From RGIG5612 sp017511185 (GTDB lineage: Bacteria; Bacillota; Clostridia; Lachnospirales; Lachnospiraceae), in contig JAFWLF010000069.1 in the NCBI GenBank assembly GCA_017511185.1, positions 1 to 64,000 on the forward strand: a DNA stretch of 64,000 nt. The letters run 5' to 3'. Within the stretch, counting starts at the first letter, position 1; the number at the start of each line of letters is the position of its first letter. Positions 53,112 through 61,051 of the stretch are shown here, in pieces. The position numbers were made by a program, and so were the translations under genes. Under the pieces are notes generated by a model. That model was not told the DNA's origin and did no database searches. It saw only the letters and a program-made list of their open reading frames with translations.

Positions 53112-54191
53112 TCAGATTTTTCCTTCCACTTTTGTGAAAATTTTCGCTTCCTCTTCTCCTCTTAAGACGCGAAGAGCACCGAAAGCCAGTGAATCCATTT
53201 CATTTTCGCCTGCGTAGATCACAACCGGCGCAATGAATTTCACCCTGTCAGAAACCATTTTCGTAAATTTCTCTGAATTTGCTATGCCGCCCGTTAAAAT
53301 GATGGCATCCACTTCCCCGTTTACCGTTGCGGAAAGAGCAGCAATATGTTTTGCCACAGACAGTGCCATTGCCTCGTAGACTAACGCGGCATATTCATCG
53401 CCTTCTTCGATCATCTTTTCCACGTTCCGGGTATCATTCGTTCCCAGATGAGAATTCAGACCTCCTGCGCCTTTGATCTTCTTCATCATGGATTTCTGAT
53501 CATATTCGCCGGAAAAGGCCATATCCACGACCTGGAACAGCGGCAGCCCGCCGGTACGTTCCGGAGAGAACGGGCCTTCTTCATCACTGACAAAATCAAT
53601 GATCCGTCCTTTAGAATGGAGGGATTCCGTAATGCCTCCTCCCAGATGAGCGATCACCAGATTTGCCTCATTGTATGGTTTTCCGCTTTCTTTTTCCCAC
53701 CTTTTTGCTGCGGCACGCATGTTCAGATTATGGCCTAACGCCTTTCTCCTCATGTCCTTAAAGCCGGTGATCTTGGTCAGCGGGATCATCTCATCCACGG
53801 TAATGCCATCATAAACAAATGCAGGAATGCCAAGCTCCTGACTGAGTGCATACGCGATCGGCGCACCCACATTAGAAGCATGGTTGTTCTGCGGATTATA
53901 TTTCATCTGCCAGACCATATCTTTGTTCACCTTGTAGGCACCTGCTTCGATTGGCGGAAGAAGACCGCAGCGGCTCACGATAGCCGTCAGGTCCGAAAGT
54001 GCAATGCCGTGACGGTCCATAGCATCGATGATCGTGTTTTTCCGGAATTCAAACTGATCCGTGATCTCATCAAACTGAGCCAGTTCTTCCGTTGTATGGG
54101 CGATATTCTCCACGAACAGCGCCGTCTCATCTTCGTAGACCGCAATTTTTGTAGATGTTGATCCCGGATTCATGACTAAAATCTTTTCCAT
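53112..54191 (-). CDS. buk: Butyrate kinase (second copy)
   Basis: This 359-residue acyl kinase starts ILVMNPGSTSTKIAVY and contains VIAHLGGGITESLHSKGRIID and IILTGGIANSEKF. It follows the phosphate butyryltransferase gene at 54324 with a gap holding an 83-base palindrome, and is ended by the terminator at 53052. The Ptb-Buk pair makes ATP from acyl-CoA by way of acyl phosphate. The ribosome site is AGAGGA. It is clearly paralogous to the copy at 47286 but diverged along most of its length. Confidence 0.93.
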   Translation of the reverse strand: MEKILVMNPGSTSTKIAVYEDETALFVENIAHTTEELAQFDEITDQFEFRKNTIIDAMDRHGIALSDLTAIVSRCGLLPPIEAGAYKVNKDMVWQMKYNPQNNHASNVGAPIAYALSQELGIPAFVYDGITVDEMIPLTKITGFKDMRRKALGHNLNMRAAAKRWEKESGKPYNEANLVIAHLGGGITESLHSKGRIIDFVSDEEGPFSPERTGGLPLFQVVDMAFSGEYDQKSMMKKIKGAGGLNSHLGTNDTRNVEKMIEEGDEYAALVYEAMALSVAKHIAALSATVNGEVDAIILTGGIANSEKFTKMVSDRVKFIAPVVIYAGENEMDSLAFGALRVLRGEEEAKIFTKVEGKI

Positions 54192-54232
54192 GGTTTATTC
54201 CTCTTTCATTGAGTTTAAATAGTCTTTTGTAA

Positions 54233-54315
54233 GTCGGCTATGTGGCAGATCAAGCCCTCGAGCGAATATGCGAAGCATCCTGAGCGCAGAGGGCTTGGAT
54301 ATGCACATAGCCGAC
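54233..54315. repeat. 83-base nested palindromic element between ptb and buk
   Basis: Outer arms GTCGGCTATGTG (54233-54244) and CACATAGCCGAC (54304-54315) are a perfect 12-bp inverted repeat. Nested inside are CAAGCCCTC / GAGGGCTTG and the small hairpin ATGC-gaa-GCAT. It lies in the 132-base gap of the ptb-buk operon. It shares only the GAGCGAA word with the 41-bp dispersed element. Confidence 0.85.
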
Positions 54316-54323
54316 CATCAAGT

Positions 54324-55244
54324 CTACTTCAAATTCATTGCTGAGATAGCGGCTAAGCATATGGAAACAAACTTCTCGTCGGAGGAGGAGCCTCTGCTGG
54401 AGAAGATGACCGGATGAGTCGTTCCTACCAGGAATCCTCCCAGACGACTGTTGCAGAGAACAGACATCATTTTGCCCATGATGTTGCCTGCATGAATATT
54501 TGGAGCCAGCAGGATATCACATTCTCCTGCGACCGGCGACTGATAGCCTTTAAAATCTGCGATCTCTTTATCACATGCACAGTCAAAGGAGATTGGTCCA
54601 TCTACGATACAGCCGGTGATCTCACCGCGCTCATTCATTTTCTTCAGTTCTTCTGCGTCCAGTGTCTCCGGCATCTTTGGATCTACCTTTTCCTTGCATG
54701 CAAGCACACCGACCTTCGGGCAGTCCCATCCGAGTGAACGCATGGCATCGACGGTATTCTGAATGATATCTCTCTTCTGTTCCAGTGTCGGATAATTGAC
54801 CATGCCGCCATCTACAGGAACATAGATCTTTCCCATTGCCGGGATCTCATGTGCGGTAAACACGCTGATGGTGCCGCCGTTTTCTTTGCGCAGGCCGTGT
54901 TCACGGTTGACTACGGCTTTCAGATAAACGCTGGTGTCCAGTTTGCCTTTCATCAGGACTTCTGCTTTGCCTTCATGGATCAGGTCCACTGCTTTCCATG
55001 CAGCTGCTTCATCGTCCGGTTCATCATAAATATCTTCATCCGGAACATTCAGTCCGATCTCTGCGCATACTTTCTTGATCTCATCTTTATGACCGACCAG
55101 GACCGGTTTTGCCAGTCCGCGTTCTACAGCCATTTTGACAGCACCGAGGGTATGGTCATCATTTGCAGCTGCCACCACCACGCGGCTCATCTGCTCTTTT
55201 CCCTCCAGCTGTTTGATTATTTCATCGAAACTTCTATAAACCAT
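54324..55244 (-). CDS. ptb: Phosphate butyryltransferase-type phosphotransacylase
   Basis: This 306-residue enzyme of the phosphate acetyl/butyryltransferase family has VVVAAANDDHTLGAVKMAVERGLAKPVLVG at the N-terminus, AEVLMKGKLDTSVYLKAVV in the middle and GTTHPVIFSSRGSSSDEKF at the end. It swaps CoA for phosphate on a short-chain acyl group. Upstream is a D-2-hydroxyacid dehydrogenase gene (18 bases) and downstream buk, so the unit probably handles acyl-CoA from amino-acid oxidation. The ribosome site is CAGGAG. Confidence 0.92.
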   Translation of the reverse strand: MVYRSFDEIIKQLEGKEQMSRVVVAAANDDHTLGAVKMAVERGLAKPVLVGHKDEIKKVCAEIGLNVPDEDIYDEPDDEAAAWKAVDLIHEGKAEVLMKGKLDTSVYLKAVVNREHGLRKENGGTISVFTAHEIPAMGKIYVPVDGGMVNYPTLEQKRDIIQNTVDAMRSLGWDCPKVGVLACKEKVDPKMPETLDAEELKKMNERGEITGCIVDGPISFDCACDKEIADFKGYQSPVAGECDILLAPNIHAGNIMGKMMSVLCNSRLGGFLVGTTHPVIFSSRGSSSDEKFVSICLAAISAMNLK

Positions 55245-55262
55245 TTTGTTCTCCTGATTCTT

Positions 55263-56249
55263 TTATCTCATATTCACGATATGGAGCGGTTCTTCCCCAT
55301 CCATCATTCGTGTTATATTTTCAAGGCTCTTGATCAGCATCGTTGTAAATGCTTCATTTGAGGTTCCGCCAATATGAGGGGTAAGGGTCAGTTTATCCAT
55401 AGCCTTTTTGCTCATATTCATGATCGGTGCATCCTGCGGGATCGGTTCCGGTGTCAGTACATCCAGCGCTGCTCCATAGATTTCGTCGTTTTCCAATGCC
55501 CAGACAAGTGCATCCTGATCGATGACTTCTCCGCGGGCAGTATTGATAACAAGTGCGCTCTTCTTCATTGCAGCAAACTGCTCTTTTCCCAACATTCCTA
55601 TCGTTGCCGGCACAACCGGCACATGCATGGAAATCACATCACAAGCTTTGACCAGATCATCAAACTCCATGTACTCCACATGATACTCTTTTTCCACATC
55701 CTCTTTCAGGCGGAAGACATCATAGTATGCAAACCTGCAGCCCCAGCCATCCAGCCTTTTAGCAGCTTCTTTTGCGATGTCGCCCATACCGACAAATCCG
55801 ATCAGCTTATCCGTCAGTTCATGCGAACCCATCATAAGATGGTCCGTGTTTGCAGCGGTAAAGCCATCATGGCGGAACTGACGGTCTGCCAGCGCAATGC
55901 GCCGAAGCCCTGCCAGGATCAGTCCAATGGTGAGTTCTGCAACTGATCTTGCATTCACGCCTTTATTGTTGCACAGATAAATGCCTTTCTCCCGGGCAGC
56001 CTGACCGTCCACTTTATCAAATCCAACACCTTCCGTCTGGATCAGCTTCAGATTGGAACCAGCATTGATCACTTCTTTAGATACTCTGTCTCCTGACCCA
56101 ACCAAAAGATAATCCGCGGTTTTTACTGCCTGGATCAGTTCTTCATCTGTATAAGGCTTCGGAACAAATGTCACATCCCATTTTTCAGGAATGTTAACAC
56201 CAAATTGTTCATAGCGTGCTTTCGGTACAGTGATTACAACTTTTGCCAT
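55263..56249 (-). CDS. D-2-hydroxyacid dehydrogenase (copy 2)
   Basis: This 328-residue NAD-dependent enzyme has the Rossmann motif IGFVGMGDIAKEAAKRL, the catalytic-side NTARGEVIDQDALV and the histidine in LTPHIGGTSNEAF. It reduces 2-keto acids to D-2-hydroxy acids, or acts in reverse. It is the first gene of the hydroxyacid dehydrogenase-ptb-buk unit, with AAGGAGAT before its ATG and the 41-bp dispersed element upstream. It closely resembles the copy at 58780, which flanks iorAB on the other side. The substrate may be an aryl pyruvate. Confidence 0.88.
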   Translation of the reverse strand: MAKVVITVPKARYEQFGVNIPEKWDVTFVPKPYTDEELIQAVKTADYLLVGSGDRVSKEVINAGSNLKLIQTEGVGFDKVDGQAAREKGIYLCNNKGVNARSVAELTIGLILAGLRRIALADRQFRHDGFTAANTDHLMMGSHELTDKLIGFVGMGDIAKEAAKRLDGWGCRFAYYDVFRLKEDVEKEYHVEYMEFDDLVKACDVISMHVPVVPATIGMLGKEQFAAMKKSALVINTARGEVIDQDALVWALENDEIYGAALDVLTPEPIPQDAPIMNMSKKAMDKLTLTPHIGGTSNEAFTTMLIKSLENITRMMDGEEPLHIVNMR

Positions 56250-56275
56250 TATTATCTCCTTGAAAATCCTTCCAA

Positions 56276-56316
56276 TCGCTCAAAGCCGCTGGGCTCCCTC
56301 GACCTTCGGTCGGGGG
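56276..56316 (-). repeat. Dispersed 41-bp element, copy 2
   Basis: This is the inverse-orientation copy of 14458-14498, matching 39 of 41 positions, with the hairpin CGACC-ttc-GGTCG. It lies between the iorB terminator and the second hydroxyacid dehydrogenase gene. Confidence 0.85.
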
Positions 56317-56323
56317 CAGTAAA

Positions 56324-56359
56324 AAACTGACAGGATGTTTTCTTTCATCCTGTCAGTTT
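56324..56359 (-). terminator. Terminator after iorB
   Basis: A perfect 14-bp stem AAACTGACAGGATG / CATCCTGTCAGTTT with an 8-base loop is followed on the minus strand by a T-rich tail (TTT after the stem, then ACTGCC). It ends the iorAB message. Confidence 0.9.
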
Positions 56360-56366
56360 CAAGTGA

Positions 56367-56936
56367 TTACATATTGTATCCCTTGTCAAAAGCTGCCAGG
56401 TTCAGGTCAACCGTTTTTGCCGGAACATTTTTTGCGATCAGATCTCGCCAATCCACGTTATCCAATGCCAACTGTTTAACGAGAGCCCCGAGAAGAACGA
56501 TATTCTGTGCCTTGACATTGCCAAGTTCTTCTGCGACTTTTGCTGCTTCCACAACGATGACGTTCGGCACAACTTCTTTTAACTGCTCGATTGCTTCATG
56601 TGGATATTCTGCTTCACCAGTCAGAACCGGCATCGGATTGATCTCACGTACATCTGTGACGATCGTTCCGCCTTCTTTCAGGAACGGCAGTGCACGGAGT
56701 GCTTCCAGCTTTTCGAAAGAAACAATAATATCTGCTTCGCCGTCACCAATGATCGGTGAATATACTTTTTCGCCGTATTTGATCTGCGTGACAACGGTTC
56801 CGCCTCTCTGGCTCATACCGTGGATCTCGCTCATTTTTACATCAAATCCTGCTTCGATCAGGCCCTTTGAAAGGATCGTAGAAGTGGTGATCGTACCTTG
56901 TCCGCCAACACCAACTAAAATGATACATTTATTCAT
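56367..56936 (-). CDS. iorB: Indolepyruvate:ferredoxin oxidoreductase, beta subunit
   Basis: This 189-residue gamma-type subunit has IILVGVGGQGTITTSTILSKGL at the N-terminus and MSEIHGMSQRGGTVVTQIKYG, the standard IorB motifs. With IorA it oxidises aryl pyruvates to aryl-acetyl-CoA with reduction of ferredoxin. The ATG at 56936 starts one base after the iorA stop, with AGGTGA before it; a GTG three codons earlier is possible but overlaps iorA. It ends 8 bases before a strong terminator. Confidence 0.95.
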   Translation of the reverse strand: MNKCIILVGVGGQGTITTSTILSKGLIEAGFDVKMSEIHGMSQRGGTVVTQIKYGEKVYSPIIGDGEADIIVSFEKLEALRALPFLKEGGTIVTDVREINPMPVLTGEAEYPHEAIEQLKEVVPNVIVVEAAKVAEELGNVKAQNIVLLGALVKQLALDNVDWRDLIAKNVPAKTVDLNLAAFDKGYNM

Positions 56937-56937
56937 A

Positions 56938-58728
56938 TTATTCACCTACTTTCTCGATTGCACCTACTTTGCACTGCTGCATGCAAAGTCCACACTGGTT
57001 GCAGTTTGCCACATCAGCGATCATTGCTTTCTTTGCTTTATCATCGAAAGCGATGCTCGGGCAGGCGATCTTCATGCACATCTTACATCCGACACATTTG
57101 TCCGGATCCACTTTGACGTGCTTGCCGGCGTTTGCTTTAATGACTTCTTTAAGAAGTGCACAAGGTCTCTTGGTGATGATCACAAAGAGTCCTTCTGCTG
57201 CAAGACCAGCATCCAGTGCCTCACATACTGCTTTTTGATCAACTGGATCAACGATCCTTAAGTGATCATCATCGACGCCGCAGGCTCTTACCAGTGCTTC
57301 GATACTGATGGCCGGGGACTCATAACCCATCAGGTTTTTATAGGTTCCCGGATTTTCCTGATGCCCTGTCATCGCAGTGATGGAGTTATCCAGAACTACA
57401 GCGACTGCATTTGTCTCAGAGGAAACCAGATCGATCAGGGATGTCAGTCCGGAATGGAAGAAGGTGGAATCACCTAATTGACCGATCACCTTTCTGGTAT
57501 CACCCTGTGCTTTCAGGGCTCTGGAGAAACCGACCAGTGTTGAGAATCCGGCTCCCATATCAAACTGAAAATCGAATCCATTCAAAGGAGGGTTAACAGC
57601 CAGTGCATAACATCCGATATCGCCGGCTGAAACATATTTATCTTTATAATTCTTCAGTGCAAAATAGAACCCTCTGTGCGGGCATCCTGCACAAAGGACT
57701 GGTGGACGTGCCGGAATATTTGCATTTTCCACTTTGTAAGTAAACAGGTCTTTCGCATCTGTCAGAGCATCTCTGACGACTTTCGTATTAAACTCACCCT
57801 GGATCGTCAGTTTTTCTTTTCCGATCACATTATGGAAACCAAGTTTCTTCAGAGCATCTTCCAGATAAGGTTCCCCTTCTTCTACAGCATATAAAGTCTC
57901 ATATTTAGCAGCGAAATCTGCCATCAGTTTTTCTGGAAGCGGATAGGTCAGACCGATCTTCAGAACGCTGACAGTATCACCAAAAACTTCCTTCACATAC
58001 TGATAGGAAATACCGGAGGTCACAATACCAATCTTTGCGCCAGGTACTTCTTCCACACGGTTCAGTTCACTTGTATTGGAGTATTCCGCCATCTTTGCAA
58101 GCAGGTCTTCACGGATCACATGACGGACTCTTGCGGTTGCAGGAAGCATTGCATATTTTTCTGCATGTCTTTCATATTTAATGACCGGAACTTCTTCTCT
58201 CTCTCCCAGTTCCACAATACTCTTGGAATGGCAGATACGCGTTGTCATACGGAACAGGACCGGAACATCAAACTTTTCAGAAAGCTCAAATGCAGCCTTC
58301 ATGAAGTCCTTGCATTCCTGAGAATCGGATGCTTCTACCATAGCAATCTTTGCATGCGGTGCATATAAACGGTTGTCCTGCTCATTCTGAGAACTGTGGC
58401 ATGCAGGGTCGTCTGCGGTTACTAATACAAATCCTCCTGTAACACCTGAATATCCTGCCGTAAAAATCAAGTCAGTTGCAACATTCATACCAACATGTTT
58501 GAAGGCACACATGGATCTCATGCCTCCAACGGATGCGCCAAACGCTGCCTCTGCTGCCACCTTTTCATTTGGGGACCACTCACTGTAAATATCGTCTTTG
58601 TAAAGACCACCAATATTTTCCAGGATCTCAGTACTCGGTGTGCCCGGATAGGCAGATGCGAAACGAACCCCCGCTTCGTAAGCACCACGCGCGACAGCCT
58701 CATTGCCGCTCATAATCATCTTGCTCAT
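56938..58728 (-). CDS. iorA: Indolepyruvate:ferredoxin oxidoreductase, alpha subunit
   Basis: This 596-residue subunit has AYPGTPSTEIL, CPHRGFYFALKNY and GDSTFFHSGLTSLID (thiamine diphosphate binding). Two ferredoxin-type 4Fe-4S motifs, CVGCKMCMKIAC and CNQCGLCMQQC, lie at the C-terminus. It oxidises aryl pyruvates from aromatic amino acid transamination. The start at 58728 was chosen for AGGAGG nine bases upstream; a start at 58758 would add 10 residues without a site. A perfect 14-bp palindrome (58749-58762) lies just upstream and could be an operator. Confidence 0.96.
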   Translation of the reverse strand: MSKMIMSGNEAVARGAYEAGVRFASAYPGTPSTEILENIGGLYKDDIYSEWSPNEKVAAEAAFGASVGGMRSMCAFKHVGMNVATDLIFTAGYSGVTGGFVLVTADDPACHSSQNEQDNRLYAPHAKIAMVEASDSQECKDFMKAAFELSEKFDVPVLFRMTTRICHSKSIVELGEREEVPVIKYERHAEKYAMLPATARVRHVIREDLLAKMAEYSNTSELNRVEEVPGAKIGIVTSGISYQYVKEVFGDTVSVLKIGLTYPLPEKLMADFAAKYETLYAVEEGEPYLEDALKKLGFHNVIGKEKLTIQGEFNTKVVRDALTDAKDLFTYKVENANIPARPPVLCAGCPHRGFYFALKNYKDKYVSAGDIGCYALAVNPPLNGFDFQFDMGAGFSTLVGFSRALKAQGDTRKVIGQLGDSTFFHSGLTSLIDLVSSETNAVAVVLDNSITAMTGHQENPGTYKNLMGYESPAISIEALVRACGVDDDHLRIVDPVDQKAVCEALDAGLAAEGLFVIITKRPCALLKEVIKANAGKHVKVDPDKCVGCKMCMKIACPSIAFDDKAKKAMIADVANCNQCGLCMQQCKVGAIEKVGE

Positions 58729-58748
58729 TTGCTTGCTCCTCCTTTGCT

Positions 58749-58762
58749 TTACTTGCAAGTAA
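58749..58762. promoter_or_regulatory. 14-bp perfect palindrome, possible operator upstream of iorA
   Basis: TTACTTGCAAGTAA is a perfect dyad in the 51-base gap between the hydroxyacid dehydrogenase gene and iorA, immediately before the ribosome site. It could be bound by a small dimeric repressor or form a short RNA hairpin that affects iorA translation. Confidence 0.4.
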
Positions 58763-58779
58763 GCGTGTATTGTAATTTT

Positions 58780-59760
58780 TTAATAAACTTGGTTAATTGG
58801 TTCTTTTCCACTCAATACGCGTTCAACAGCCTGAAAGCTCATTTTTGTCATTCGTTCAAAGTCTTCATTTGTCACTCCGGCAACATGCGGGGTGATGATG
58901 ATCTTATCCATTGCTTTTTCACTCATATTCAGGATTGGTGCGTCATCCGGGAGTGGTTCCGGTGTGACTACATCCAAAGCTGCTCCATAAATCTCATCAT
59001 TCTCCAACGCCCAGATCAAAGCGTCCTGGTCGATCACCGGCCCGCGGGATGTATTGATGACAAGCACAGTCTTCTTCATTGCTGCAAACTGTTCTTTCCC
59101 AAGCATTCCGGTGGTTAAAGGTGTTACCGGAACATGCATGGAAATGATATCACAGGTTCTGATCAGTTCATCGAACTCCATTGATGTGGCACCATACTCT
59201 TCTTCTATTTCCGGACTCATTTCCAAAATATCATTATATACGACTTTGCAGCCCCAGTTTTTCAGTCTTTTTGCTGTCTGTTTGCCAATATCGCCAAAGC
59301 CGACCAGTCCGACAAGGCTTCCGGCGAGATCATGTTCACCTACAGCCAGATGGGCCCTCTTGCTTGCTGTATATCCAATGGTACGGAGCTGCCGGTCCGT
59401 CAGAGAAGTCCTTCTCAAACCAGCCAGCATCAGACCGATCGCATGCTCCGCAACAGATATGGCATTTGCTCCTTTATTATTGCAGACCCAGACGCCTCTT
59501 TCCTTTGCTGCTTCTACATCCACTTGTTCAAATCCCACACCTTCAGTCTGGATCAGTTTCAGCGAAGGGCATGATTCGATCACGTTCCTGCTGACCACAT
59601 GGCCGGATCCCACCAGAATGATCTCCGCATCCTTAGCCGCAGTAATCATTTCTTCATCTGTATACTTGTAGCTGATGAATTCCGCATCCCATGCTTCAGG
59701 AATGTTGCACCCATATTGTTCAAATGCTGACTTCGATGTTGCGATCACAACTCTTGCCAT
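58780..59760 (-). CDS. D-2-hydroxyacid dehydrogenase (copy 1)
   Basis: This 326-residue paralog of the gene at 55263 has VGLVGFGDIGKQTAKRL, NTSRGPVIDQDALIWAL and TPHVAGVTNEDF. It probably reduces an aryl or branched 2-keto acid, giving a hydroxy acid and balancing the reduced ferredoxin or NADH made by IorAB. It is the first gene of the unit ending at the terminator at 56324, with AAGGAGG before its start. Substrate specificity cannot be read from the sequence. Confidence 0.88.
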   Translation of the reverse strand: MARVVIATSKSAFEQYGCNIPEAWDAEFISYKYTDEEMITAAKDAEIILVGSGHVVSRNVIESCPSLKLIQTEGVGFEQVDVEAAKERGVWVCNNKGANAISVAEHAIGLMLAGLRRTSLTDRQLRTIGYTASKRAHLAVGEHDLAGSLVGLVGFGDIGKQTAKRLKNWGCKVVYNDILEMSPEIEEEYGATSMEFDELIRTCDIISMHVPVTPLTTGMLGKEQFAAMKKTVLVINTSRGPVIDQDALIWALENDEIYGAALDVVTPEPLPDDAPILNMSEKAMDKIIITPHVAGVTNEDFERMTKMSFQAVERVLSGKEPINQVY

Positions 59761-59776
59761 TGCCCAATCCTCCTTG

Positions 59777-61045
59777 TTAATTCAGATATTCCGGTACTGC
59801 TGCCTGCCCTCTGCTGGCACGGAATGCGTTATATCCCCAGCCTAATCTGCCGATCGTCCGTTCATAGGATGAAAGCGCAGCTCCTGTATTGTCCGCTCCC
59901 CAGGAATATGGATCGGTCTGATCATCCAACGCTACGATGGAATAAGAGCCGGTCCTTTCCACCCATGTAGGAAGGATTTTAAGTCCGGTGATCTTCACTT
60001 TGCCATTATTAAATTTAGAATACGTTACTTCAAAGATCAGACCGTCTTCGGTATAACCGCGGTTGCCGTCCTCATCCATAAGAGATGCCCGCTGATTAGA
60101 AAGTTCATTACCCATAGAATACAGGCACAAAGTCTGATGGCCATTGCTTGCCGTTAAGGTATCATAACGCTGGATCACGTGCGGGTGTCCGCCTATGATC
60201 ACATCTGCCCCCAATTCACAAATCTCCTGCGCGATCTCTTCCTGTACCCAGTTCGGATCATCCTGATATTCATTGCCCCAATGGATAAAAACGATCTTAC
60301 TGTCTACGCCAAGCATATTCATTTGATGCATAGCATCTTTTACATTCCGATAAAGCTCTTCCAGGTCTTCATAGCAGAAACTGCTGACCAGATTTTCTGC
60401 TTCACCCAGCATCGGAATACCGTTTAAAGATTTCTGATCATCCGGATACTGTCTGGTATCGTAAGTAAAATTGATCATGCCGATCTTGATACCGTTAACC
60501 TCTTTAACGATTATGAAATGCTCGCCGGTGTTTTTCCGTGTACCCAGGTATTCCAGACCGTTTTCCGTAATGAGGTCCAGTGTTCTGATCATGCCGGCAT
60601 ATCCGGTGTCATAAGAATGATTATTGGCTGTCAAAAGCAGATCTACTCCTGCATTTTTCAAAGTCGGAATAATATTGTCCGGACAGTTAAACGTTGGATA
60701 ACCGGAATAGGCACCCGCTTCTTCGCCACCGCAAGTGACTTCCAGATTGGCGATCATGATATCCGGTTGTGAATAATATGGCGCGACCAGACGGAAACAG
60801 TCTGAAAAATCATAGCCGCCGCCATAATAAACAGAATCAATGATCGGAGAATGAATCAGAATATCTCCGGTTGCACCGATCGTCAGACTGCTTTCGATGC
60901 GCGGATCCTCTAGTATGATCCTGGTATCCTCTTCCGGTTCTTTATCTTTGCGCAGGAAAAGAACCGCAACCACTGCTGCGATCAGCACCAGAACAATGAT
61001 CAAAATGATACCCGGTTTTCCTCTCCGCCTCTTCTGCTTCTTCAT
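59777..61045 (-). CDS. CapA/PGA_cap family metallophosphatase-like protein
   Basis: This 422-residue protein has an N-terminal membrane helix (about residues 10-30, IILIIVLVLIAAVVAVLFL) and an outer CapA domain: IGATGDILIHSPII, DIMIANLEVTCGG, TANNHSYDTGYAGM and ADVIIGGHPHVIQ, containing metal-binding His and Asp residues. The family is linked to poly-gamma-glutamate and other capsule polymers. It follows the Q/P/R-rich membrane protein gene (six-base gap) and probably acts on the cell surface. No other poly-gamma-glutamate genes are in the window. Confidence 0.88.
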   Translation of the reverse strand: MKKQKRRRGKPGIILIIVLVLIAAVVAVLFLRKDKEPEEDTRIILEDPRIESSLTIGATGDILIHSPIIDSVYYGGGYDFSDCFRLVAPYYSQPDIMIANLEVTCGGEEAGAYSGYPTFNCPDNIIPTLKNAGVDLLLTANNHSYDTGYAGMIRTLDLITENGLEYLGTRKNTGEHFIIVKEVNGIKIGMINFTYDTRQYPDDQKSLNGIPMLGEAENLVSSFCYEDLEELYRNVKDAMHQMNMLGVDSKIVFIHWGNEYQDDPNWVQEEIAQEICELGADVIIGGHPHVIQRYDTLTASNGHQTLCLYSMGNELSNQRASLMDEDGNRGYTEDGLIFEVTYSKFNNGKVKITGLKILPTWVERTGSYSIVALDDQTDPYSWGADNTGAALSSYERTIGRLGWGYNAFRASRGQAAVPEYLN

Positions 61046-61051
61046 GTTCTT

